Shown here: positions 14,132 through 21,559 of the stretch, piece by piece
How positions within the stretch are numbered: position 1 is the stretch's first letter
How the letters are laid out: each line of letters starts with the position of its first letter
From: UBA12478 sp964513275
GTDB taxonomy: Bacteria; Patescibacteriota; Patescibacteriia; UBA9934; GWF2-40-263
NCBI GenBank assembly: GCA_964513275.1
Contig: CAZELN010000009.1
Span: 1 to 34,666, forward strand
Direction of reading: 5' to 3'
DNA: 34,666 nt
Notes under the pieces: model-generated
Seen by the model: the letters and a program-made list of their open reading frames with translations, nothing else
Told to the model about the DNA's origin: nothing
Databases searched by the model: none
Made by a program: the position numbers and the translations under genes

Positions 14132-14989
14132 CTATTCTTCCAGTGAATAAATCTGGCTGTCTGGATACATGGCTGCCCACGCGAACCAGTAGGAAGGAAC
14201 CAAGACGTCGTTTTCTTCAACGAGTGTTAGAATCGTATCAAATTCTTCGAAGCTGTCTACAGGAAACGCTATTGTTTTCTCTTCTCGCTCCACTCCCAAG
14301 ACGAACGATTTTGGACTCAATCGAACATCTGCGTGATCAAGCGGAAACCAAATCGCTGCGGTCTGGGAGTATTCCCCGTAGGGATCCTGTGTATAATCGC
14401 GATCGACTCCTGTCTCGCGAGAAAGCACCTGTCCATACGGATATTCTTCCTTGAACGCCGCCCAGGTCATGACCTGTGATGGATATCGCGTAAGTTTGAT
14501 TCCCGCGAGCGTTCCGTCGATCGCTTCTCCACGTAGCTGACTCCATAGAGACTCTGTCGTCCGATCGTACAAGAGCGTGTTGCTGTTCCAAAGTTTCCCC
14601 GAGATACCAAAAGTATCCGTTCGATCGTAGACGGCACTCGTAAACGTAAGCGGATCAAACGTCACTAAAAGATCACGTCCGTTCAGCGTCTCATTGACGA
14701 CTTCATGCCAAACAAGAATCTGAAACGGATAGAACCTCGCAAGGCTTCCGACCTCGACCGCTGCTCCGTAACCCGTGTCATTGAGATACACATCCGCGCT
14801 TGCAACAGACTCGTATGCGGGATCATCGATCGCAGGGATGTCGTCCTTGTGCGCGGTTCCAAGCACGATTTCGTAGGGCTCTTGCTGCTCTATCACGATT
14901 GGCGTGCGGTAGAATCGATCCTGATACAAAAAAATTCCACTCCCGAGCAGAGCAAAGACGAAAAGAAAAACCCAAGTGTTTCGCGACAT
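14132..14989 (-). CDS. DUF3179-family exported protein
   Basis: The product has 285 residues. An N-terminal membrane anchor (WVFLFVFALLGSGIFLY, about 5-21) is followed by an extracytoplasmic domain. The pattern of the DUF3179 family is clear: LLVTFDPLTFTSAVYDR, then FGISGKLWNSNTLLYDR, then SLWSQLRGEAI and a SQVMTWAAFKEEYP segment (all read in parts). The conserved Cys found in the TFCPLT motif of many members is Asp here (TFDPLT). The molecular role of the family is not established. It leads the operon into rsmI and metG and is divergent from the peroxiredoxin gene. Confidence 0.85.
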   Translation of the reverse strand: MSRNTWVFLFVFALLGSGIFLYQDRFYRTPIVIEQQEPYEIVLGTAHKDDIPAIDDPAYESVASADVYLNDTGYGAAVEVGSLARFYPFQILVWHEVVNETLNGRDLLVTFDPLTFTSAVYDRTDTFGISGKLWNSNTLLYDRTTESLWSQLRGEAIDGTLAGIKLTRYPSQVMTWAAFKEEYPYGQVLSRETGVDRDYTQDPYGEYSQTAAIWFPLDHADVRLSPKSFVLGVEREEKTIAFPVDSFEEFDTILTLVEENDVLVPSYWFAWAAMYPDSQIYSLEE

Positions 14990-15003
14990 AGCAACGATTT
15001 GGA

Positions 15004-15034
15004 TTGACTGACGTATTCAATACGTTACCATACT
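15004..15034 (+). promoter_or_regulatory. Promoter with internal palindrome upstream of the peroxiredoxin gene
   Basis: TTGACT (15004-15009) and CATACT (15029-15034) make a weak promoter with a long 19-nt spacer. The spacer contains ACGTATT-C-AATACGT (15011-15025), a perfect 7-1-7 palindrome. A palindrome in the spacer is a typical repressor or redox-regulator position. The site also lies upstream of the divergent DUF3179 operon. Confidence 0.45.
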
Positions 15035-15066
15035 CACGAATCCTTTACTCTCCTAATCTTTCTCTT

Positions 15067-15624
15067 ATGGACGAATTCATGGAAGACATGCCTGCGCCTC
15101 ACATGGCGCAAGTAAGCAAACCCGCACCACATTTTGATGTTGAAGCTGTTGTCAAAGGCGGTGAGTTCTCTCGTGCAAAACTCGAAAATTACAAAGGCAA
15201 GTGGCTCGTCCTCTTTTTCTACCCGCTCGATTTCACATTCGTTTGCCCCACCGAGATTACCGGTTTCTCAAAACGCTACGATGAATTTAGGGCGCTAGAC
15301 GCGGACGTGCTTGGCGGTTCAACGGATTCCGTTCACTCACACAAAGCTTGGCTCAAGGAACTGGGTGATCTCAACTTTCCGCTCTTCTCCGACATCACAC
15401 GCGACATGAGCTGGGACTACGGTGTGCTCCTGCCCGAGCAAGGGATTGCGCTTCGCGGGACGTTCATCATCGATCCAGAAGGCATCCTGCGTTACGCGCT
15501 CTACCACGATCTAGGAGTCGGCCGTAGTGTCGATGAGACCTTGCGCGTTCTCAAAGCGCTTCAGACTGGCGAGCTGTGTCCTGTCGATTGGACAGAAGGC
15601 GGCAAGACTCTCGGAAAAGCCTAA
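15067..15624 (+). CDS. 2-Cys peroxiredoxin (AhpC/Prx1 type)
   Basis: The product has 185 residues from ATG 15067; the open frame starts earlier but inside the promoter. The peroxidatic Cys60 is in DFTFVCPTEI and the resolving Cys171 in GELCPVDW. Other family marks are FFYPLDFTF and GGSTDSVHSHKAWLKE. It reduces hydrogen peroxide and organic peroxides in the cytoplasm and forms a head-to-tail dimer through the two cysteines. The N-terminus is about 15 residues longer than usual, Met/Pro-rich (MDEFMEDMPAPHMAQ). The C-terminus lacks the YF extension, predicting a robust, hyperoxidation-resistant enzyme. The convergent glutaredoxin-like gene 5 nt away is a plausible electron donor. Confidence 0.95.
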   Translation: MDEFMEDMPAPHMAQVSKPAPHFDVEAVVKGGEFSRAKLENYKGKWLVLFFYPLDFTFVCPTEITGFSKRYDEFRALDADVLGGSTDSVHSHKAWLKELGDLNFPLFSDITRDMSWDYGVLLPEQGIALRGTFIIDPEGILRYALYHDLGVGRSVDETLRVLKALQTGELCPVDWTEGGKTLGKA

Positions 15625-15629
15625 TGAGG

Positions 15630-15863
15630 CTACGTAATCTTTAACAGCTCTGCGAGTTTCTTTTGATCAAATCCGATGACGATCTTACCTCCGACATCGA
15701 TAACAGGCACGCCCATTTGGCCAGATTTCTGAATCATCTCTCGCGCCTTCTCCTGGTCGTTCATCACATCGATGTCCGTAAACTCGATCTTGTGCTCTTG
15801 AAGATACGCCTTTGTCTGTTTGCAAAAGGGACAGGTTGAAGTGGAATAGACGGTGACGGACAT
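15630..15863 (-). CDS. Glutaredoxin-like (NrdH/YruB-type) thiol oxidoreductase
   Basis: The product has 77 residues with a CPFC active site (Cys11-Cys14), a cis-Pro motif GVPVIDV near residue 53 and the following GFDQKKL. This is the thioredoxin fold of small glutaredoxin-like proteins that take electrons from thioredoxin reductase or glutathione. It is convergent with the peroxiredoxin gene and only 5 nt from its end, so the two may share a redox task. It lies 6 nt from the pepA stop on its other side; pepA is on the same strand but upstream of it, so the two may be co-transcribed. Confidence 0.92.
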   Translation of the reverse strand: MSVTVYSTSTCPFCKQTKAYLQEHKIEFTDIDVMNDQEKAREMIQKSGQMGVPVIDVGGKIVIGFDQKKLAELLKIT

Positions 15864-15869
15864 AGAATT

Positions 15870-17375
15870 TTAGAGACGCTTCAAATAACTCAATAATGTT
15901 CTGACACCATGACCTGTTGCCCCTTTTTTTGTATACGGATCAATCTCGCGTTCGGCAAAGGCAGGGCCAGCAATGTCCAGATGCGCCCAAGGGGTTTTCT
16001 GGACAAATTCCTCCAGGAACAATCCGGCGGTCAGGGCTCCCCCCCAACGTGAACCAATGTTTTGCAAATCAGCCACCTCGCTCTTGAGAAGCTTTCGATA
16101 ATTTTTCTCAAGCGGTAAGCGCCACATTTTTTCCCCAGCGGTTCTTGAGGCTGTCAAAATCCGAGATGCGAGATCGTCGTTATTTGACATAATTCCCGTG
16201 ATCTCTTCACCCAAGGCAACCATGCAGGCACCTGTGAGCGTTGCTAAGTCGATGATCGCCTGCGGTTTTTGTTTGGTGGCATACGTTAAGGTATCGGCAA
16301 GGGTCAACCGACCTTCCGCATCCGTGTTGAGCACTTCAATCGTCTTCTTGTTCATGGAAGTGAGCACATCGCCTGGACGGATTGCTTTGCCACTGGGCAT
16401 ATTCTCAACCGCCCCGAAAATACCGTGCACTTCACACGCCGGAGCGACGTCCGCGATAACGGAGAACGCTCCCAGCACCGCGGCAGCTCCAGCCATATCA
16501 CACTTCATGGTCATCATGCCGTCCGCCGGTTTGAGGGAGAGTCCACCTGAGTCAAACGTCACCGCCTTTCCGACAAGCGCCACACGCTTCTTCGTGGCCT
16601 TTTTTGGTTTGTACACCAGATGTACAAGAAACGGCGGATGGTCTGAACCCCTTGCAACACCCAAAATTCCGCCCGCTCCCATACGCATAAGCGCGGAGCG
16701 ATCAAAGACCTTTACCCGAACCGATCCTGATCCTTTCGTAAATTCTTTTGCGGTCACAACCAGGGTTTCCGGATGCATGTCTTGTGCGGGCGTATTCACA
16801 AGATCACGCGCAAGCAGCGTTCCACGAGCCATGAGCTCACCTAACGCGATTCCCTTCTGTGCTTGTCGAACGTCTGGTGTTTGGTGAACGACGATATCAA
16901 AATGTTGCGTGGAACTCTTTTTCTTTTTTGTCGACCGGTATGTGTCAAAGCTGTACGCCGCAAGTCGCACACCTTCCACCATCGCTTGTGCACATTCGTC
17001 CGTTTTCCATTCACCCATTCCAACTCCGTGCAGGGTCGAAACAATAGACTTCACATTCAGACCTTTGGCAACATTCATACTCGCCGCAGCCGCCTGTCGC
17101 ACAGCTTCCAAATCCAACTCTTCTTGTTTGCCCAATCCAACCACCAAAATACGTTTCGCTGGAATCCTTCCGTTCGTACGCATCAAAAATGTGGCTCCGA
17201 GTTTTGCCTTGAACGAGTCCTCCTTCATGAACTTGGCAAGATCTCCTTCAAGAGCTCGATCAATCGCTCCCGTTCCTCCTGTGAGATCCTTCATTCCCAA
17301 AAACGCGTTTACCACAAGCAGATCGCCTGGTTGTTGGGTAAGCTCTCCTTTTCGCATGGAAATATTCATCATCAT
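15870..17375 (-). CDS. pepA: Leucyl aminopeptidase (M17)
   Basis: The product has 501 residues, the normal length. The N-terminal macro-like domain is followed by the catalytic domain. Metal and catalytic residues are visible: Lys270 in VGKAVTFDSGG, Asp275, Lys282, Asp293 in KCDMAGAAA, and Asp352 and Glu354 in the family signature NTDAEGRL. It releases N-terminal residues from peptides in the cytoplasm as a hexamer with two metals per active site. The start is uncertain among three consecutive Met codons (17375, 17372, 17369). Upstream on the same strand are two small membrane protein genes, with a 37-nt gap. Confidence 0.96.
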   Translation of the reverse strand: MMMNISMRKGELTQQPGDLLVVNAFLGMKDLTGGTGAIDRALEGDLAKFMKEDSFKAKLGATFLMRTNGRIPAKRILVVGLGKQEELDLEAVRQAAAASMNVAKGLNVKSIVSTLHGVGMGEWKTDECAQAMVEGVRLAAYSFDTYRSTKKKKSSTQHFDIVVHQTPDVRQAQKGIALGELMARGTLLARDLVNTPAQDMHPETLVVTAKEFTKGSGSVRVKVFDRSALMRMGAGGILGVARGSDHPPFLVHLVYKPKKATKKRVALVGKAVTFDSGGLSLKPADGMMTMKCDMAGAAAVLGAFSVIADVAPACEVHGIFGAVENMPSGKAIRPGDVLTSMNKKTIEVLNTDAEGRLTLADTLTYATKQKPQAIIDLATLTGACMVALGEEITGIMSNNDDLASRILTASRTAGEKMWRLPLEKNYRKLLKSEVADLQNIGSRWGGALTAGLFLEEFVQKTPWAHLDIAGPAFAEREIDPYTKKGATGHGVRTLLSYLKRL

Positions 17376-17412
17376 AAAAAAACGGTTATGCCGTGTAGTC
17401 TACAAGAAAACC

Positions 17413-17754
17413 CTAGGTCACGGCAAAACCGTACACAAACGGCAACGTCATGAGCAAAAAGATAATGATCGATACCATCAAAAACCAAAACACTCGATCA
17501 CGCCAATGAGAGACATCGCGTCCGCGCCAGATGGCGGTTGCGAGCAAGAGCGTGGTGAAATACGCGCCAAATACATCGACATAGAGTCCTGAAATCGGTC
17601 CAATGTCTGGATTGAGCGTGACCCAACGTGCGATCGTCTGCGAGCGCGTAATAAGGAGGTTGTCGATCCACGCCACATGAAGAGCGACGGAACCGGCAAG
17701 CATGGCAGCCAGGGCAAACGACTCATGAATGCGATTTCGAAATAGGTGGAACAT
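17413..17754 (-). CDS. Small membrane protein, unknown
   Basis: The product has 113 residues from ATG 17754, chosen because it follows the upstream stop by 2 nt; the longer open frame overlaps that gene. There are three hydrophobic segments (about 13-31, 55-75 and 87-110) with short charged loops. I do not recognise the family. It is coupled to the 17757-18191 membrane protein, so the two may form a complex. Confidence 0.7.
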   Translation of the reverse strand: MFHLFRNRIHESFALAAMLAGSVALHVAWIDNLLITRSQTIARWVTLNPDIGPISGLYVDVFGAYFTTLLLATAIWRGRDVSHWRDRVFWFLMVSIIIFLLMTLPFVYGFAVT

Positions 17755-17756
17755 AG

Positions 17757-18191
17757 CTACAAAAGGGATTCGAAAATAATGGCGACAAGACTGGCAAAAC
17801 TGATCGCCAGACACAACATCACAACACTTCGATACAAGCGTGCGTGACGCTCAGCAATCGCTTCGCCATAAACGAACAAAATAAACAAAGACGTTATGGT
17901 AAGAACAAGCGGGAGTTGAAACAACAACCAACGATGGGTCGACAACGCCTCAGCGAGTGAAGCGAAAAGTCCAAACGTGTAAGACGGCGTTGCCGCACGG
18001 CTGAATTCAATGGCCACCGTTCCAAGTAGGAGAAAGACGATCACGGTCAGGACGCCAATGAGCGGTGGAACGACTTGAGCCTTGGATCCAATCAGCAGAC
18101 TCAGGGTAAACGCGGAACCGAACAACAACACCGTAAGACCAAACAGCATCTGTCCCGGGTGAATGAGTCCAAGGAAAAGGGCACTGTCCAT
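17757..18191 (-). CDS. Small membrane protein, unknown
   Basis: The product has 144 residues from ATG 18191 (MDSALFLGLIHPGQM...), with four hydrophobic segments (about 12-33, 40-60, 80-108 and 120-142). A loop between segments 3 and 4 holds YGEAIAERHARLYRS. The start is set 9 nt after a -10-like TATAGT, so the mRNA is probably leaderless. It is not recognised as a known family; the HPGQMLFG motif near the N-terminus may be diagnostic. It is the first of a pair with 17413-17754. Confidence 0.7.
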   Translation of the reverse strand: MDSALFLGLIHPGQMLFGLTVLLFGSAFTLSLLIGSKAQVVPPLIGVLTVIVFLLLGTVAIEFSRAATPSYTFGLFASLAEALSTHRWLLFQLPLVLTITSLFILFVYGEAIAERHARLYRSVVMLCLAISFASLVAIIFESLL

Positions 18192-18200
18192 ACGCAAACT

Positions 18201-18206
18201 ACTATA
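18201..18206 (-). promoter_or_regulatory. -10 box for the membrane protein pair
   Basis: TATAGT on the minus strand ends 9 nt before ATG 18191, implying a leader of only about 3 nt. An overlapping TAGTAT is an alternative. Confidence 0.4.
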
Positions 18207-18212
18207 CTAGAA

Positions 18213-18241
18213 TTGACGCGAAGATGGAATCGAGATAGACT
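18213..18241 (+). promoter_or_regulatory. Promoter of the 34-residue basic protein gene
   Basis: TTGACG (18213-18218), 17 nt, then TAGACT (18236-18241). The ATG is 23 nt beyond the -10 box. Confidence 0.5.
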
Positions 18242-18264
18242 CACAAAAACTCTCATTCATTCCT

Positions 18265-18369
18265 ATGCCTGGAAAACGAAAACAAGTCATGACTGCCTGG
18301 AAAGCAGGACGCAAAGTCCAACTGGCCGGTTCACGCAAGGCCAAAGCCAAACGTCTCGCAAAAAAATAA
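18265..18369 (+). CDS. 34-residue highly basic mini-protein
   Basis: A complete small gene: ATG 18265 to TAA 18367-18369. The product begins MPGKRKQVMTAWKAGRK and ends AKAKRLAKK, with Lys/Arg making up about 40% and no acidic residue. It is flanked by its own promoter 23 nt upstream and an intrinsic terminator directly after the stop, so it forms an independent single-gene unit. The composition fits a nucleic-acid or ribosome-binding peptide, like the small bTHX-type ribosomal proteins, but I see no sequence match to bTHX. There is no Shine-Dalgarno site. It is too short for usual gene finders. Confidence 0.65.
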   Translation: MPGKRKQVMTAWKAGRKVQLAGSRKAKAKRLAKK

Positions 18370-18393
18370 CCGCTCCAAAGCGGGTATTTTTTT
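18370..18393 (+). terminator. Intrinsic terminator of the basic mini-protein gene
   Basis: The stem CCGCT / AGCGG with a CCAA loop is followed by GTATTTTTTT. It starts immediately after the TAA at 18369 and ends 4 nt before the stop of the convergent glycosidase-like gene. Confidence 0.8.
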
Positions 18394-18396
18394 CGA

Positions 18397-19970
18397 TCAC
18401 TTTGCCTCAACGGACACACGCTGGCCTCGCAACATAATTCCCTCCAGTCGCACATCCCCATTTGGGGAGCGATTGGTTGTGTAATAACCGTTCAGGTCNN
18501 NNNNNNNNGATTGAGTCCAATGCCATATCGGATAAAACTCGCAATCGGATGAACCGACCAGGCTTGCTGGTCACCACCATCCAAATCGACCGGGGATACG
18601 TGTTCAGGAAGCACGCGTCCAGATCCTTGTTCTGCATTAAACGTCCACCATCGTGTGAGCGGATAGTACCAATCTTTATTCCCATACTTCAGCCTTGCGC
18701 CCGCGTTTATTCCATCCAAAAAAGGCCAGTCTGTCCCATTTTGATAGTCGTACGGGGTGAATCCCTCGTAGAGAGGCCAGGCATTCAACACTCCCCAATC
18801 GCCATAAGCGATGTCTTGGTTGTAGACGCTTTCAAGCGTCCGAAGGCTCTCAAACAAACGCTCTCGCTGTTTGGCGCTCGTCAACTCGTACAGGATGGCT
18901 AACGCAGACTCATTTGTCACTCGGTTTTCACACACGCCGTCTTCACATCGCTCGTAGTAATATCCTCCTTCTTCATTCCAAAACAACTGATTAAGTTGGT
19001 AGCGAACCAATAAGGACTGTCGATGAAATGCCTGCGCATGGGCTGGCTCATCCAGCATCTGCGAGAGCTCCACAAGATCGCGCATCGCTTTATAGTACAG
19101 CACTTCGTTTGAAAAAACCTCTCCTCCGCGCGGGATGCTATCCAACCAATCCTGAAGTGAGTCAGCTTTTTTTTCCGGAAGAAAATTGCCATCCGTGTCC
19201 TTTGTTGAAAGCCAGGAAATCGCGTCTTCCATCGCGGTAAAGACCGTACGATCGTTCACCCGCTCAGAAAGAATCGACGTGTCGCCCGTCCAAGCAACGT
19301 AATCACGCACCAGCATGACAAAATACGGACCTGAATCAACGTGATCGACCCAGAGCGGAATTTTTGTACCCTGTGGATCGACCGGGATGGCACTGGGCGT
19401 GCTCCCGTTTGCCTCAATGCCTCGAGCCAACAATAAAATTTGATCGCGAATCACATACGGCTCGATCATGAGAATAAGGCCGCTCGTCCAATACGTATCT
19501 CGATAGTAGACACGCGCAGGATCTCCATACTTGGGACCAGCCGTGACATATCGCGTCCCGTCATCCGTTACCTCAATGGACGCCAACGCCACATCTAACG
19601 ATTCCTCAAACATCTGTTCAAGCGTCTCGTCTTGTGACAACAATCTTGGTCGAGCAAACGTCGCATCAACAGAGACAAGAACAGGCGTTGCCTCCAGAGC
19701 CTCAACAGACGCGATCGCAACCAATATTGTATTCGTGGCACGAATCACCTGTGCCCACTCATCTCCCACTTTCACCCCAGGAGCGCCTTTGCTATTCAAA
19801 AAATTCTTCCCAGAAATAAGAAACATGGACTGGCAGGTCTCCTGTGTCGGACAAATCAGTGATCGGTTCACTCCTGTAACCGTCACTTCCAAAAATGCCA
19901 TGGATTGTGCACGACTCGCAAGCGGAATGAGGGACAGGAAAACCAGCCACAAACACCAAACCCATTTCAT
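18397..19970 (-). CDS. Secreted six-hairpin glycosidase-like protein, split by a small assembly gap
   Basis: From ATG 19970 (AGGG ribosome-binding site) there is a signal peptide (MKWVWCLWLVFLSLIPLASRAQS). An Ig/IPT-like domain of about 75 residues follows, with two Cys that could pair (LICPTQETC). Then comes a long helical domain with the (alpha/alpha)6 style of glycogen-debranching/GH63-type glycosidases: YYRDTYWTSG, FSNEVLYYKAMRDLVEL, WNEEGGYYY and NGTDWPFLDGINAGARL. Ten N at 18499-18508 break the frame. On the far side, an uninterrupted 33-codon tail (DLNGYYTTN ... VSVEAK) in the +1-shifted frame ends at 18397. The true gap must therefore be 2 modulo 3 in length, and the protein should have about 524 residues. 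It probably acts outside the cell on an oligosaccharide. The exact family is not certain. Confidence 0.75.
18499..18508. other. Assembly gap (10 N) near the 3' end of the glycosidase-like gene
   Basis: There are ten N. The coding frames on the two sides differ, so the nominal length of 10 cannot be right if the gene is intact. Confidence 0.9.
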
Positions 19971-20007
19971 ACCCTGACAGTTTAACAAATTCTGCTAGAC
20001 TACTGTG

Positions 20008-20013
20008 TATAAC
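20008..20013 (+). promoter_or_regulatory. -10 box for the beta-propeller lipoprotein gene
   Basis: TATAAC ends 7 nt before ATG 20021, which predicts a leaderless transcript. No convincing -35 is seen. Confidence 0.4.
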
Positions 20014-20020
20014 CAAACGT

Positions 20021-20941
20021 ATGAAAAATTCTTTGATTTTATTGAGTCTTTTTTTGGTGGGCGCGGGATGTCTAAATCCTTCTTCAGTTTCAGACAACGA
20101 CTTTGAACCCGTAAGAGGAAGAGCGACCTCACCTGGAACAGAACAGGCTCTAGAAGATGGAGCTTATGCTCGTCGACTCATGACGGCTCGCTCTACAGAT
20201 GGTCTCACCTATGTACAGACAGGACTTTGGATTTCCGACCAAGCCGATGCCCCGGATGCCGTGGTGGGCGCAGACGGGACAATCTACTTGTACTACACAG
20301 GATGGAACGTTGGTGATCGTCTCAACACCAGCGCCGTAGCCATCTCCAAAGACCAGGGAGAAACATGGACGTATCGGTATGTAGAGTTGACGGGAAGCGA
20401 TGTCATCGGTCGCGCTGTGGATCCCGACGTTGTATTACTTGAAGACGGAACGTTTCGACTCTTTTTCACAGCAGGAAACCCCCAAGGAATTCATTATGCT
20501 GAAGGAACGGACGGGATGAACTTCGTCTATAAAGGATCGATTTTTGCCCAGACCGATGATATTGCGATTAACTCAACCACACACAAAATCGGCGATACCT
20601 GGCATATGTACGCTGTGTCAGACGACGGAACCGAGCGACTGTGGCACCTTACAAGCACAGATGGAGTCACCTTTGCGGTCTATGATCTCACCAGTTTCCC
20701 CTACAATAATGTCGCGACCATGCCTTCAAATGGTCTTTGGATTGAAGATCGATTCCACTTGTTTCTCTTTCAACATGACGGAGTCATTCACTCGATGTGG
20801 AGCAAAAACGGATTTGACTGGTATCCGGATCAAGGCGAGCGACTTTCACCTATCGGTGAAGAAACGTACGTGAAAGATTCGGCATTGGTTCCCTTGCCAA
20901 ATGGTGAATTCCTGATGGTGTATGTAACGAACACCCCATGA
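20021..20941 (+). CDS. Beta-propeller lipoprotein with Asp-box repeats
   Basis: The product has 306 residues. The N-terminus is a lipoprotein signal (LILLSLFLVGAGC, Cys17) followed by a Ser/Asn-rich linker. The body carries repeated Asp-box-like turns: STDGLTY, the canonical SKDQGETW, TDGMNFV, STDGVTF and SKNGFDW. These are spaced by about 45-60 residues, as in five-bladed sialidase/GH43-like propellers. Blades show the alternating IYLYYTGW, FRLFFTAG, WHMYAVS, FHLFLFQ and FLMVYVT strands. It may bind or cleave a glycan on the cell surface, but no catalytic triad is assigned. It is transcribed away from the secreted glycosidase-like gene, with only 50 nt between the starts. Confidence 0.8.
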   Translation: MKNSLILLSLFLVGAGCLNPSSVSDNDFEPVRGRATSPGTEQALEDGAYARRLMTARSTDGLTYVQTGLWISDQADAPDAVVGADGTIYLYYTGWNVGDRLNTSAVAISKDQGETWTYRYVELTGSDVIGRAVDPDVVLLEDGTFRLFFTAGNPQGIHYAEGTDGMNFVYKGSIFAQTDDIAINSTTHKIGDTWHMYAVSDDGTERLWHLTSTDGVTFAVYDLTSFPYNNVATMPSNGLWIEDRFHLFLFQHDGVIHSMWSKNGFDWYPDQGERLSPIGEETYVKDSALVPLPNGEFLMVYVTNTP

Positions 20942-21532
20942 TTACTTGAACGTCCCTTCGAGAATATGTTCACCTGGCGCGGAATTTCCATCGTCTGCCT
21001 CCAAAGTGAGCACATAAAACGCATGGTCAAGTAGATCTGTTTGTGACCGATACGCGTTTGCGTATCCTTTTTCTGTTTGACTCAAACGTCCAACGCTCAA
21101 AACGGACAGCTCATCGCCACGCCGCACAAGCCAGCCTTCATAAAAATACCCAGCGGCCGGCTCAGGAAGATTCCCAACCTCTGCGATCAGTGAGTAGACG
21201 CCTGACTCAATCGTTGCGTGAGCAATCCCATATCCATCACCTCCGGTTACGTCTGCTAAAGCCGCGGAGAGCCAGCCTTGAACACTGGCTGTAAGTATCG
21301 TTGTAAAGTCTTGCGGAATACTTCCCAAGGGATCTATCGCGAGTGAGGCATTCGCCATAGCAGCGATCTCCTGTGCGTCCATGATCAGTCCTTGCTCCTG
21401 AGCCTCAAACAAAATAGACGTCCGATCAATCACAGAAGACGAAGTCGCTTGCGTATCAGAGGAGTCTGAATTCAAACAGCCTCCTCCCAAAAAAACCATC
21501 GCCAGAAAGGCGAACATGAGTGCCTGTTTCAT
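20942..21532 (-). CDS. Lipoprotein with an RskA-like (anti-sigma-K C-terminal) domain
   Basis: The product has 196 residues. The lipoprotein signal FLAMVFLGGGC (Cys19) precedes a Ser/Thr linker and an alpha-rich part (residues 40-85). The C-terminal 85 residues (AGYFYEGWLVRRGDELSVLS, then FYVLTLEADDG, then APGEHILEGTF) resemble the extracytoplasmic domain of RskA-type anti-sigma factors. No membrane helix with a cytoplasmic anti-sigma part is present, so it is not a complete regulator. The start ATG 21532 follows an extended -10 box by 10 nt. Its stop abuts that of the convergent propeller gene with no spacer. Confidence 0.65.
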   Translation of the reverse strand: MKQALMFAFLAMVFLGGGCLNSDSSDTQATSSSVIDRTSILFEAQEQGLIMDAQEIAAMANASLAIDPLGSIPQDFTTILTASVQGWLSAALADVTGGDGYGIAHATIESGVYSLIAEVGNLPEPAAGYFYEGWLVRRGDELSVLSVGRLSQTEKGYANAYRSQTDLLDHAFYVLTLEADDGNSAPGEHILEGTFK

Positions 21533-21542
21533 AGGTAGGCGC

Positions 21543-21548
21543 AGTATA
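21543..21548 (-). promoter_or_regulatory. Extended -10 box for the RskA-like lipoprotein gene
   Basis: On the minus strand, TATACT preceded by TGT, ending 10 nt before ATG 21532, implies a leader of about 4 nt. Confidence 0.5.
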
Positions 21549-21559
21549 ACACATCATTC

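Noticed and set aside
13428..14180. Longer start for rsmI at 14180
   Set aside because: The extra 17 codons overlap the upstream DUF3179 gene, and family alignment begins at the ATG at 14129.
18492..18509. A genuine frameshift or early stop in the glycosidase-like gene
   Set aside because: The frame change coincides with the N run and the downstream frame continues a plausible C-terminus, so an assembly-gap artefact is the simpler explanation.
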